From Streptomyces coffeae (GTDB taxonomy: Bacteria > Actinomycetota > Actinomycetes > Streptomycetales > Streptomycetaceae): 64,000 bases of DNA. The notes under the pieces are model-generated. The model did not search any database, was not told where the DNA came from, and was given only the letters and a program-made list of their open reading frames with translations. Positions 35,242 through 43,529 of this stretch are shown here, piece after piece. Location: positions 186,001 through 250,000 of the forward strand of contig NZ_JAERRF010000004.1 of NCBI RefSeq assembly GCF_016741875.1, written 5' to 3'. The stretch's first letter is position 1, and each line of letters opens with the position of its first letter. Position numbers and translations under genes: made by a program.

Positions 35242-37482
35242 TCAGCGATCGGACCGAAAGGTGTCGAGCGCGCGGTTACGGCCGAAGTCGTATGCCTCCT
35301 GGCTGTCGTGCAGGAAGAACTTCGTGTAGTCGCTGTCGATGTCATGGCCTCGGCTGTTCCCCCATGCTCTGACCATGTGCTCCACGTCGTTCAGGCCGGC
35401 ATCGTAGGTCTCGGCGTTCTTATTGGTGGCGGTGACGTTCGCCTCGGCCACATGATCCTTATTGGATTCGTACACCCATACGTCAATAACCTTCGAGGTG
35501 AGATCTCCGGCGCCGGCGAGAGAGTCGGGTTTGAACATCAGCGCCGTGTTGAGGGACGTGCTCAGCCCTTGGTTGAAGTCGGCGGCCCACTGCGTCTTGT
35601 TGAACCGTTCGTCGAAGATGATGTCCGACCGTACGCCGTCGTAGGCGCCTATGGCGCGTGAGGACTCCCTGATGCGATCAGTGATCGTCTTGTCTCCGGC
35701 GTCCCTCGGAATGGCTGCCAGTACGTCATGTGAGTGCTGCTGTTCCGCCCCGTAGAGGTGACCGAAAGCCTCCGGGTCGTCGGCGACGCCTCGCATGATG
35801 GCGGCGATGCGTTGGTACCCCACCGCCATATGCGCCCCGTCCTCGTCCTTCCACACAGAACCCGGACTCTTCCAGTCGATGTCGTAACTCGAATCCGACT
35901 TGGCGTAGATTTCGTGGGTGTCGGGCGTGTATGACGTGAGAGCGTGGGCCAACGGCTTGATCAGGTTCTTGGGCAGTGCCTCAGCATGGCCGTCCGAGTA
36001 CAGGGTGTTGACGGTGTGCTGCATGATCCGGGCCTCGGACAGGGTGTGCTGCCCGACCTGATGGTACGTCCCCGGCTTCTCCCCGGTCGTGGCGGCTTCC
36101 AGCGCCGCGCCGAAGCCCTTGCGGACGTCACCGTCCTCCGCCATGACCGGTGGGCCGGTCGTGGTGCCACCGGGCGGGGTGGCGTAGTGGTCGATGGCGG
36201 TCTCCCAGTCCCGATTGTGCAGCAGGTACTTCAGATTGTCGGTCTTCGCCGGGTCCAGATACTCGGTGCTGGTCGCGGGGTCGCGGGACATGACGCCGAG
36301 GACACTGTCGAGCGGATCGTTCGCGAACCAGCCCCGGTCCTTTCCGCTGTAGCCGTCCCGAAGCGCCCAGATGGATTCGTAGTGCCCCTTGGGCGGTACG
36401 TAGGTCTCTTCTGCGTGTCGGATGTCGTCCGCTGTGTCCTTGAGGAACTGCCCTGAATAGCCGTGCCCACGCTGTATCAGGGTGGCCAGGCTCTGATAGC
36501 CGCGGATCTTCTCGTCCGGAATCTTACTCAGGCCATCCATGTTGTATTTCTCGATCCCTGCCTTCCGCATTTCCGAGCGGAAGTGCTTGTAGAACTCGGA
36601 CTTCGGGTCCCGCGTCGCGGTCGCCAGTGAATCGGCGAGTCCCGTCTGAATCTCCAGGTACTGCTTGCCGTGCTTCTTGTCGTCGAAGTAGGCAAACTCA
36701 TCGATCTTGTTGGCGAGCTCCAGTGTCTTACGAGCGCCGAGTCCGTCCAACAGGGTCCGACTGAACGCGACGTCGCCGGAGTTGTCGCGCATCAAGCGCC
36801 GAAATTCTTTCAGGTCGTCGGGCTTCTCGCCGTCGAGGACCTGCTTCGCGTATTGCCTGGCCTCGGCGGCTTCGTACCGCTCGATGTCGCCGACCGCGTG
36901 ACCATTGAAGTTGTGAGACTGCCCCAGGGCGCGGTCGAAAATGTCCTCGAAGAAACCCTTGATGCCTGCCGCCTCATGGAGCGCAAGCTTGACACCTTGG
37001 TCCGCGTCATCGACGGCCTGGACGGCATCCTTGATCTTCTTCGTCCAACTGGCTTCCGCCTTCTTCGCCTTCGCCACATAGTCGGGGTAGTTCTCGTCGT
37101 GCCGCATCGGCGTCAGCTTGCTGTAATCGTAAACAGCTTCGCCCTTGCTGTTGACGGAAAGCTTGGCCTTGCGCGCCTGCGCGGCTGCCTCCTTCACATC
37201 AGCGATCCGTGTTGAGAACTGATGGTGGGCATCCCGGAGAATCGAAGCTATGGCACGAGCTTCAACCTGCGCGTCGGCGAGTTGCTTACGTGTGGCCGAG
37301 AACTGGGAAGAAGCCGCCCCGGCGGCGACACCGACCCAAACGCCGTCGTTCGCGACGGACTCCACCTGCGTCTTGTAGAGCGTTTCCAGTTCCTTGAAGC
37401 CGTCGGCCATGTCATCCCAACTGGTGGCCGCCTTTGTTAGGAACCCGATCTTGATGGTGGTTACATCCTGGTAAGTGAGCAC
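35242..37482 (-). CDS. DUF6571-like large protein with WXG100-like N-terminus, putative type VII substrate
   Basis: A 746-residue protein. The first about 110 residues are helical and WXG100/LXG-like (LTKAATSWDDMADGFKELET, DGVWVGVAAGAASSQF, ATRKQLADAQVEARAIASIL), a layout shared with actinobacterial ESX-type substrates. The rest (KLSVNSKGEAVYDYSKLTPM, LLDGLGARKTLELANKIDEF, GHGYSGQFLKDTADDIRHAE, DTHEIYAKSDSS, GYQRIAAIMRGVADDPEAFG) matches the DUF6571 family as I remember it; no known toxin motif is visible. GTG 37482 follows GGGGGAAAG, 16 bases after the small upstream gene. Base composition is visibly less GC-rich than the neighbours, indicating transfer. Confidence 0.75.
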   Translation of the reverse strand: MLTYQDVTTIKIGFLTKAATSWDDMADGFKELETLYKTQVESVANDGVWVGVAAGAASSQFSATRKQLADAQVEARAIASILRDAHHQFSTRIADVKEAAAQARKAKLSVNSKGEAVYDYSKLTPMRHDENYPDYVAKAKKAEASWTKKIKDAVQAVDDADQGVKLALHEAAGIKGFFEDIFDRALGQSHNFNGHAVGDIERYEAAEARQYAKQVLDGEKPDDLKEFRRLMRDNSGDVAFSRTLLDGLGARKTLELANKIDEFAYFDDKKHGKQYLEIQTGLADSLATATRDPKSEFYKHFRSEMRKAGIEKYNMDGLSKIPDEKIRGYQSLATLIQRGHGYSGQFLKDTADDIRHAEETYVPPKGHYESIWALRDGYSGKDRGWFANDPLDSVLGVMSRDPATSTEYLDPAKTDNLKYLLHNRDWETAIDHYATPPGGTTTGPPVMAEDGDVRKGFGAALEAATTGEKPGTYHQVGQHTLSEARIMQHTVNTLYSDGHAEALPKNLIKPLAHALTSYTPDTHEIYAKSDSSYDIDWKSPGSVWKDEDGAHMAVGYQRIAAIMRGVADDPEAFGHLYGAEQQHSHDVLAAIPRDAGDKTITDRIRESSRAIGAYDGVRSDIIFDERFNKTQWAADFNQGLSTSLNTALMFKPDSLAGAGDLTSKVIDVWVYESNKDHVAEANVTATNKNAETYDAGLNDVEHMVRAWGNSRGHDIDSDYTKFFLHDSQEAYDFGRNRALDTFRSDR

Positions 37483-37498
37483 GCTTTCCCCCGGTTCT

Positions 37499-37927
37499 TC
37501 AGGCGTCGCGCCGTTGGTCCTGTGCTTGGGCGATCCTGTTCCCGGTGGTGAAGTCGACGTACTGGAAGTCCGATTTGGTCTTCGCAAGCGCCGCCTGGTC
37601 CGCCTCAAGGCGTGCCTTCAGCTGCTTGACCTGTAACTCCCATTCCTTGTGCGCATCCTTGAGGCCCGCACCTGTGTCCCAGTCCTTGAACTCCCGTACA
37701 GCCGCGCTCGATGTCTCGTCTGCGTGGTTGCCGGCCGTGGTGGCTCCGGGGCGGATTCGCTCACGTAATGCCTTGACGGCCGCCTTCTTGCCCGGGGCGT
37801 TCGTCCTCAGGTCGGGAGCGTCACCGGAGCGGCCACCGCCAGGGTCGGCAGCGCTGTTCAGTCGCATATCGGTCCGCTGGTTCTGCAACGCCTCGGCTTT
37901 CAGTTGCTCCCACTCGTCCCATGTCAT
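37499..37927 (-). CDS. Small helical WXG-like partner protein, first gene of type VII-like cassette
   Basis: A 142-residue hydrophilic, helical protein. It starts MTWDEWEQLKAEALQ and ends in a long amphipathic helix (AHKEWELQVKQLKARLEADQAALAKTKSDFQYVDF). Size, charge and position directly before a WXG/DUF6571-like gene fit an ESAT-6-like partner or chaperone for a type VII substrate. No signal peptide. ATG 37927 has GGGAGAG upstream; the frame is open to 38095, but that extension (MLTRLEPPPTDEELSCSC...) is not supported by a ribosome binding site. Confidence 0.65.
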   Translation of the reverse strand: MTWDEWEQLKAEALQNQRTDMRLNSAADPGGGRSGDAPDLRTNAPGKKAAVKALRERIRPGATTAGNHADETSSAAVREFKDWDTGAGLKDAHKEWELQVKQLKARLEADQAALAKTKSDFQYVDFTTGNRIAQAQDQRRDA

Positions 37928-38420
37928 CTCAAGCTCTCCCCGTTCCGTTTCGTCTCTCTGTACCGTCAGGTTCGCTCTCCGCCCGAGCGGTACGGCTGTG
38001 ATTCCCCCGTTGCGATCTGTCACTCCTCGTTTGCAAGCATCGCATGAGCACGACAGCTCTTCGTCGGTGGGCGGCGGTTCAAGCCGTGTGAGCATGAACA
38101 GCGTTCAGCAGGGTAGGAGTGTGCGTTCGACCTGGGATTTCGCTGCGGGTGCCTTCGTCATATGCCGGGCTCGAGCGGCGTGCTGAGGTGTGCCCGAGGT
38201 GCTCGTGTTGACGTTGCTCTGATGCCATCGCAAAGGGTAAAGACGCTCCTTTCCCTGTGCCCTGACAGCTGAGTGGTCGCAGTGAAGACCGCAGAGCTCA
38301 CGCCCTGGCAGGCCGCCCGCATATCCCGCTCCTACCGGGTTACCCGGGGGAGCCCGTCCGGGTAGAGCGCAGAGTGCGGCCCGGTGTGATCGGCTGGCTC
38401 TCCGCCTGCCAGAAAGGGCC
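37928..38420. other. 493-base gene-free stretch before the type VII-like cassette
   Basis: No convincing gene. It should hold the cassette promoter (minus strand) and the promoter of the VOC gene (plus strand). A minus-strand frame in phase with the small WXG-like gene encodes a Cys-bearing stretch (SCSCDACKRG) that could be a decayed gene end. A GGAAAGGAG at about 38245-38255 (minus) precedes an ATG opening a 49-residue frame of no recognisable family. Confidence 0.4.
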
Positions 38421-38876
38421 ATGGCGATGACGACACCTGGCGATCTGCCTGCACCTGAGCAGGGGCTCCTGCTGACTCATTTCCTGACCGTGCGCGACGT
38501 CGCGAGATCGAGGCGCTTCTACGCCGACATCTTCGGCGGCGAGGTCGTGCTGGAGGAGAACCCGGCCATCGTGAAGGTGGCCAACAGCTGGATCATCATG
38601 AACCCCGGGGGCGGGCCCACACCGGACAAGCCTGGTGTGACCCTTGTGCCGCCGGAGAACGGCGACACCGTGTCCGCTTTCCTGAACGTCCGTGTCGCCG
38701 ACATCGGCGCCTTCTATGCCGACGCGGTGGCCAGAGGAGCGGAGTTCCTCACGGAGCCACTCGACCGGAAGGCCGAACTGCGCTGCTATCTGCGCGACCC
38801 CGATGGATATCTCATCGAGGTCGGCCAGGCCACGGGCATGCTCCGAGGGGTGTACGCCGACCCGCCCGCCGGATAG
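38421..38876 (+). CDS. VOC-family (glyoxalase/bleomycin resistance fold) protein
   Basis: A 151-residue protein with two beta-alpha-beta-beta-beta units: LTHFLTVRDVARSRRFYADIFGGEVV and VSAFLNVRVADIGAFYADAVARGAEF, ending RCYLRDPDGYLIEVGQ. The metal-ligand His and Glu positions typical of the fold (THF..., LIEV) are present, so metal-dependent chemistry on a small molecule is possible. The substrate cannot be assigned. ATG 38421 has AAAGGG upstream (a second ATG is at 38427). Confidence 0.85.
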   Translation: MAMTTPGDLPAPEQGLLLTHFLTVRDVARSRRFYADIFGGEVVLEENPAIVKVANSWIIMNPGGGPTPDKPGVTLVPPENGDTVSAFLNVRVADIGAFYADAVARGAEFLTEPLDRKAELRCYLRDPDGYLIEVGQATGMLRGVYADPPAG

Positions 38877-38916
38877 GCGCCGCACACCGGCGGATACCCG
38901 CGTACGTGCATGCCGA

Positions 38917-38960
38917 AAAGGGCGCCTGACCTGGGCATCAGCCCAGGTCAGGCGCCCTTT
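38917..38960. terminator. Bidirectional terminator with 20-bp stem
   Basis: Perfect 20-bp stem (38917-38936 with 38941-38960) and ATCA loop; A-run on one side, T-run on the other, so it works in both directions between the convergent VOC and aldehyde dehydrogenase genes. The outer arm contains GGCGCCTGACC, identical to the terminator arm at 33990-34000. Confidence 0.93.
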
Positions 38961-38967
38961 GCTGCGG

Positions 38968-40491
38968 CTAGAAGAAGCCCAGCTTCTTCGGCGAGTACGA
39001 CACCAGCAGGTTCTTGGTCTGCTGGTAGTGGTCCAGCATCATCTTGTGGGTCTCGCGGCCGATTCCGGACTGCTTGTAGCCGCCGAAGGCGGCGTGGGCC
39101 GGGTAGGCGTGGTAGCAGTTCGTCCAGACGCGGCCCGCCTGGATGGCGCGTCCGGCGCGGTAGGCCGTGGAGCCGTCGCGGGTCCAGACGCCCGCGCCCA
39201 GGCCGTAGAGCGTGTCGTTGGCGATCTCGATCGCGTCGCTGAAGTCGGCGAACGTGGCGACCGCCACCACCGGGCCGAAGATCTCCTCCTGGAAGACCCG
39301 CATGTGGTTGGCGCCCTCGAAGATCGTGGGCCGGACGTAGTAGCCGCCCTCCAGCTCACCGCCGAGCTCCGCGCGGGTGCCGCCGGTGAGGATGCGGGCG
39401 CCCTCCTGCTTGCCGATGTCCAGGTACGAAAGGATCTTCTCGAGCTGGTCGTTGGACGCCTGGGCACCGATCATGGTCTCGGTGTCGAGGGGGTGCCCCT
39501 GCACGATCTTCTCGGTGCGGGCCACGGCCGCGTCCATGAAGTCCTGGTAGTGGCCGCTCTGGACCAGCGCCCGGGACGGACAGGTGCACACCTCGCCCTG
39601 GTTGAGGGCGAACATGGTGAACCCCTCCAGCGCCTTGTCCCGGAAGTCGTCGTCGGCCGCCCAGACGTCGTCGAAGAAGATGTTCGGGCTCTTGCCGCCC
39701 AGTTCCAGCGTGACCGGCTTCAGGTTCTCGCTCGCGTACTGCATGATCAGGCGGCCGGTGGTGGTCTCACCGGTGAAGGCCACCTTCGCCACCCGCGGGC
39801 TGGATGCCAGCGGCTTCCCGGCCTCCACACCGAAGCCGTTGACGATGTTGACCACACCCGGCGGCAGCAGATCGGCGATCAGGCTCATCCACACATGGAT
39901 CGAGGCGGGCGTCTGCTCGGCGGGCTTGAGAACCACCGCGTTGCCCGCGGCCAGCGCCGGGGCCAGCTTCCAGGCGGCCATCAGGATGGGGAAGTTCCAG
40001 GGGATGATCTGTGCGACCACTCCCAGCGGTTCGTGGAAGTGGTACGCCACCGTGTCGTCGTCGATCTCGGAGAGACTGCCCTCCTGGGCTCGGATCGCCC
40101 CCGCGAAATAGCGGAAGTGGTCGATGGCCAGCGGGATGTCGGCGGCCAGCGTCTCGCGCACCGGCTTTCCGTTCTCCCAGCTCTCGGCGACCGCCAGCTC
40201 CTCGAGGTGCTGTTCCATCCGGTCGGCGATCTTCAGCAGGACGGAGGACCGGTCCCCGGGCGCGGTACGGCCCCAGGCGGGCGCGGCGGCGTGCGCGGCG
40301 TCCAGGGCGCGTTCCACGTCCTCGGCGGTGCCCCGGGCGATCTCGGTGAACGTCTTCCCGTTCACCGGGCTCGGGTTCTCGAAGTACTGCCCCTGGGCGG
40401 GCGGTACGTACTCCCCGCCGATCCAGTGGTCATAGCGCGGCTGGTAGCTGACGACCGAACCCTCGGAGCCCGGGGTTGCGTAGCGCGTCAT
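38968..40491 (-). CDS. Aldehyde (acetaldehyde) dehydrogenase, ExaC/AldB-like
   Basis: A 507-residue NAD(P)-dependent aldehyde dehydrogenase. Visible landmarks: [19 protein letters not shown] (cofactor site), FTGETTTGR, catalytic Glu in [12 protein letters not shown], catalytic Cys in [12 protein letters not shown], and [13 protein letters not shown]. The start region [15 protein letters not shown] and the C-terminus [22 protein letters not shown] fit the acetaldehyde dehydrogenase subgroup that pairs with DUF779. ATG 40491 follows GGAGGG. The GAF-domain regulator upstream on the same strand is its likely activator. Confidence 0.93.
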   Translation of the reverse strand: MTRYATPGSEGSVVSYQPRYDHWIGGEYVPPAQGQYFENPSPVNGKTFTEIARGTAEDVERALDAAHAAAPAWGRTAPGDRSSVLLKIADRMEQHLEELAVAESWENGKPVRETLAADIPLAIDHFRYFAGAIRAQEGSLSEIDDDTVAYHFHEPLGVVAQIIPWNFPILMAAWKLAPALAAGNAVVLKPAEQTPASIHVWMSLIADLLPPGVVNIVNGFGVEAGKPLASSPRVAKVAFTGETTTGRLIMQYASENLKPVTLELGGKSPNIFFDDVWAADDDFRDKALEGFTMFALNQGEVCTCPSRALVQSGHYQDFMDAAVARTEKIVQGHPLDTETMIGAQASNDQLEKILSYLDIGKQEGARILTGGTRAELGGELEGGYYVRPTIFEGANHMRVFQEEIFGPVVAVATFADFSDAIEIANDTLYGLGAGVWTRDGSTAYRAGRAIQAGRVWTNCYHAYPAHAAFGGYKQSGIGRETHKMMLDHYQQTKNLLVSYSPKKLGFF

Positions 40492-40691
40492 GGGGCGGCC
40501 CTCCCGTGGTGGTTCCTCTTCTCGGCCGCTCACCCCGGGAACCTCCGCCCCTCGGCGGCGCTCCTCGCGGCGGCGGCACTCCTCGTCGAAGACGGAACGA
40601 CGCTAGGCACCGGGACGTTGCGCGGACGTTGCGCCCCGACGGCCGATTCAAGCCAGCGGTGACAGCGGGGGATTCGAGCCGGGCCGTCGGC

Positions 40692-41957
40692 TCACGTCAG
40701 TCCGTACACCTCGCGCAGCCGGCGCACCCGCGCCGCCGGAACCGCCCGGCCCGGAGCACCCTCCGGCACCGCCGCCACCAGCGCCTCCGCCACCTCCAGG
40801 TCGTCCTCGCCCCACGGCGTCTGCGCCCACCGCCGCAGCAGTTCCGGATCGCCGTGGCTCAGCAGGGTGCGCCGCAGCCCGTCCTCCAGCACATGCCGCA
40901 TCCGGCACACCCCCGGAGCGTCCGAGAGCGGCAGCAGCGGCCCCGGATAGGCCCCGAGCGCCGCCGTTGTATCGCCCGCCGCCAATGCGTCGGCCGCCAC
41001 CGCCATATCGGTGCGCACCGGCGCGCACAGCCGGTACGGACGTGACCCCAGCAACGGCCCCACCAGCCGGCGCAGCCGGCACAGCTCCGCGCGCAGCGTC
41101 ACCGGGGACTGCCGGTCGGCCCGCTGCCCGTACAGCTCCAGCGCCAGCCGGTCGCCGCTCAGCCCCTCGGGGTGGCCCGCCAGCAGCACCATGATCTCGC
41201 TGTGCCGCCGCCCCAGCCGCAGCCGTCGGCCGTCGGTCACCAGCAGTGCCTCGTCCCGGCCCAGCGCCGACAGGCTGATCCGTGGCCCGCGCGGCCGTGG
41301 CGCGGTGGCGGCGAGCTGTGCCTCGGCGGCGCGGGCGGTCGCCTGCACCAGGGCCAGGCTGTGCGGTGCGGCCAGATGGTCCCCGCCGGTGATGTCCACC
41401 GCGCCCAGCAGCCGGCCGGTGTGCGGATCGTGGACCGGGGCCGCGGCACAGGTCCACGGCTGCACGGTGCGGTTGAAGTGCTCGGTGGCGAAGATCTGCA
41501 CCGGGTGGTCGATGCTGAGCGCCGTGCCGGGTGCGTTGGTGCCCGCGTGGCGCTCGTCCCAGCGCGCCCCGGCCACGAAGTTCATCCGCTCGGCCCGGTC
41601 CCGTACGCCCGTGTGTCCCTCCACCCACAGCAGCCGCCCCTGCGCGTCGCAGACCGCCATCAGATGGGCGCCGTCGTAGGCGATCGTGCCCAGCAGTTCC
41701 CGGAACAGCGGCATCACCCGCGCCAGCGGATGGTCGGCCCGGTACGCCTCCAGCGTGTCGTCCGTCAGCTCGATCGGCGCCACGCACTCCTGGACCACCC
41801 GGGCGTCGGCCGAGCGCCGCCACGAATCCGCCACCACCGGGCGGACGGCCGGGTCCACGGCCCCCTCCGTCAGGAACTCCTCATGGGCGCGGCGCACGGC
41901 GCGGGTGCGCTCCGCCGGGTTCGTACCGGGTGCCATCGCCAGCCAGGGGTTGACCAC
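40692..41957 (-). CDS. GAF-domain transcriptional regulator (AcoR-like sensor, winged-helix output)
   Basis: A 421-residue regulator. The AcoR-like head (RTRAVRRAHEEFL, VVADSWRRSADARV) and GAF domain (AHLMAVCDAQGRLLWVEGH, NFVAGARWDERHAGTNAPGTAL, HFNRTVQPWTCAAAPVHDP) are as in acetoin/alcohol regulators, but the sigma-54 AAA domain is missing. Instead residues about 280-370 look like a transcriptional-regulator winged helix (LRLGRRHSEIMVLLAGHPEGLSG). GTG 41957 is preferred (GAGG upstream); ATG 41936 is an alternative. Located 200 bases upstream of the aldehyde dehydrogenase on the same strand. Confidence 0.85.
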   Translation of the reverse strand: MVNPWLAMAPGTNPAERTRAVRRAHEEFLTEGAVDPAVRPVVADSWRRSADARVVQECVAPIELTDDTLEAYRADHPLARVMPLFRELLGTIAYDGAHLMAVCDAQGRLLWVEGHTGVRDRAERMNFVAGARWDERHAGTNAPGTALSIDHPVQIFATEHFNRTVQPWTCAAAPVHDPHTGRLLGAVDITGGDHLAAPHSLALVQATARAAEAQLAATAPRPRGPRISLSALGRDEALLVTDGRRLRLGRRHSEIMVLLAGHPEGLSGDRLALELYGQRADRQSPVTLRAELCRLRRLVGPLLGSRPYRLCAPVRTDMAVAADALAAGDTTAALGAYPGPLLPLSDAPGVCRMRHVLEDGLRRTLLSHGDPELLRRWAQTPWGEDDLEVAEALVAAVPEGAPGRAVPAARVRRLREVYGLT

Positions 41958-42003
41958 GGGGGCCTCACTCAGCAGTACGGACGGGTGGGTCGGGGTGGGT
42001 GGT

Positions 42004-42132
42004 TCAGGTGGGGAGGGATGGGGCGGGGGCGACGCCGGGCGGTGAGGCATAGCCGCAGGAGTGACAGATCTTCCACCCGTCCTGGTTGACCGCGAGGTGG
42101 CCGCCGCAGTTCGGGCACTGGTCGGAGCTCAT
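42004..42132 (-). CDS. 42-residue zinc-ribbon protein
   Basis: A very small protein (MSSDQCPNCGGHLAVNQDGW, then KICHSCGYASPPG and a Pro/Ala tail). Four cysteines in two CxxC knuckles (residues 6, 9, 23, 26) form a zinc ribbon. The ribosome binding site AAAGGA lies 6 bases before ATG 42132, and the stop is 46 bases before the GAF regulator start, so the two are probably co-transcribed. The clean knuckle spacing and good start signal make it a real gene despite its size. Function unknown. Confidence 0.8.
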   Translation of the reverse strand: MSSDQCPNCGGHLAVNQDGWKICHSCGYASPPGVAPAPSLPT

Positions 42133-42331
42133 GATCGATCCTTTGGTTCACACACGGGGCGGTGGGGGCCGCCCGCGTTCAGATTTCCTTGTGAGGCGGA
42201 TGCCCCGCAATAGTCAGAACAAGTCGCGTTCAGGTACGGCGTGGCGCCTCTCCGCGTTCATGCGGCGGTGCGGTGCGTCAGTGCGCCCCCGGCGTGGGCG
42301 CGGACGCCACGAATGCGACGATGAGGGCGTC

Positions 42332-43084
42332 ATGAAAGCGGGGCACGGGCTACGGGCGCTGCGGGCAACGGTGTTCGCGGCGGTCTGTGTGCTGCTCGCC
42401 GCGCTCGGCCACGCGGTGATGTCCGGTACCGGGGTCCCGTGGTGGGCCATCGCGGTGGCCGTGCTGGTCACGGGCGCCGCCGCATGGGCGGTGGCGGGGC
42501 GGGAGCGCGGCCCGCTGCTGGTCACGGCCGCGACAGTGGGGGCGCAGTCGGCGCTGCACGTGGGTTTCACGCTGGCGCAGGAGCTGACGGCGGGGGCGGC
42601 CGGTGCGGTGTCCCGGGCGTCGGTGTCCGGGGCGTCGGTATCCGGGTCGTCGATGTCCCCGTCGTGGATGTCCGGGGCCGGACATGACCACCGCGCGGTG
42701 CAGATGGCCCATGCCCACGCCGTTGACGCCATGGACATCATGCCCATGCAGGGCATGCCCATGGACGGTGTGCCCCCGCACGGCGCCATGGGCCACGGCG
42801 CGCTCGGCATGTGGTCCGCCCACGTCCTCGTCGCTCTGGTGTGCGGTATGTGGCTCTCGGGTGGCGAACAGGCCGCGTTCCGGCTCTTCCGTCTGGTCCG
42901 CACCCTGGCCACCCGGCTCTTCGCCCCGCTGCTGGCCCTGCTCCTCGGCACCTCGCCGCCACCCGGCCCAGCGCGCCCGCGCGCCGCGCGCGAGGGCACC
43001 GCACAGCGGCTGCGCCGACTGCTGCTCGTCCATGTCATCGCCACCCGTGGTCCGCCGGTGCGGTCCGCCGTCCCCGCCCGCTGA
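42332..43084 (+). CDS. Membrane protein with His/Met-rich metal-binding loop
   Basis: A 250-residue protein with about four transmembrane helices (residues 10-30, 36-55, 60-80 and 170-190). Between the third and fourth lies a His/Met-rich loop (GAGHDHRAVQMAHAHAVDAM, IMPMQGMPMDG, HGAMGHGALGMWSAH), the type of sequence that binds Cu(I)/Cu(II). The direct neighbours downstream are an ECF sigma pair and a copper ATPase, so a copper role is likely. It ends in an Arg-rich tail. ATG 42332 has GAGGG upstream. Confidence 0.75.
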   Translation: MKAGHGLRALRATVFAAVCVLLAALGHAVMSGTGVPWWAIAVAVLVTGAAAWAVAGRERGPLLVTAATVGAQSALHVGFTLAQELTAGAAGAVSRASVSGASVSGSSMSPSWMSGAGHDHRAVQMAHAHAVDAMDIMPMQGMPMDGVPPHGAMGHGALGMWSAHVLVALVCGMWLSGGEQAAFRLFRLVRTLATRLFAPLLALLLGTSPPPGPARPRAAREGTAQRLRRLLLVHVIATRGPPVRSAVPAR

Positions 43085-43276
43085 CGGGCGCCCCACGACG
43101 GCACGCGCACCGAACCATGTCACCGGACCGACCGCCCAGCGGCGGTGTCCGGACTCCAGGAAGGACCGCAGGCGATGACCCCTGCTCGCAGCCGTCCGGC
43201 CGTGCCACGACGGCACCCGGCCCCGGCCACTCCACCCGTGCCACCGGCTCAGGCCGTGCCACCGGCCCCGGGGCGC

Positions 43277-43483
43277 TCACTTCCCGTCGAGGCGCGCGTC
43301 ATTGAGTCGCGCGTCATCGAGATGTGCCGCCAACGTCCGCAGTTCCCGGGCCTGTTGACCCCAGCTACGGCACTCCGGACACACCCGAAGATGGGCGTCG
43401 AGCGCCCCCTCCGACACCTCCGGCGGGAGCTCCTCGCCGTCGACACGAGCGGAAAGGGCGATACGGAACGCTGCGCAGCTCAC
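43277..43483 (-). CDS. Zinc-finger anti-sigma factor (zf-HC2)
   Basis: A 68-residue protein containing the anti-sigma zinc motif HLRVCPECRSWGQQ (H-x3-C-x2-C) with an upstream Cys/His-like position (SCAAFRIALSARVDGE). No transmembrane helix, so it is a cytosolic anti-sigma of the RsrA type. The GTG start at 43483 is uncertain: GAGGGA is only about 2 bases away. It is divergent from the ECF sigma gene across 46 bases, whereas anti-sigma genes are usually co-directional and downstream. Confidence 0.75.
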   Translation of the reverse strand: MSCAAFRIALSARVDGEELPPEVSEGALDAHLRVCPECRSWGQQARELRTLAAHLDDARLNDARLDGK

Positions 43484-43529
43484 TCCCTCATCGTCTCCGA
43501 TGGTGTCCGCCGCATGACCGGAGGTGGCC

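Noticed and set aside
37928..38095. Longer start of the small WXG-like gene encoding SCSCDACKRG
   Set aside because: No ribosome binding site at 38095 and a strong one at 37927; treated as chance open frame or decayed sequence.
43180..43276. Repeat of CGTGCCACCGGC after the His/Met-rich gene
   Set aside because: Two short copies in GC-rich sequence; not distinguishable from chance.
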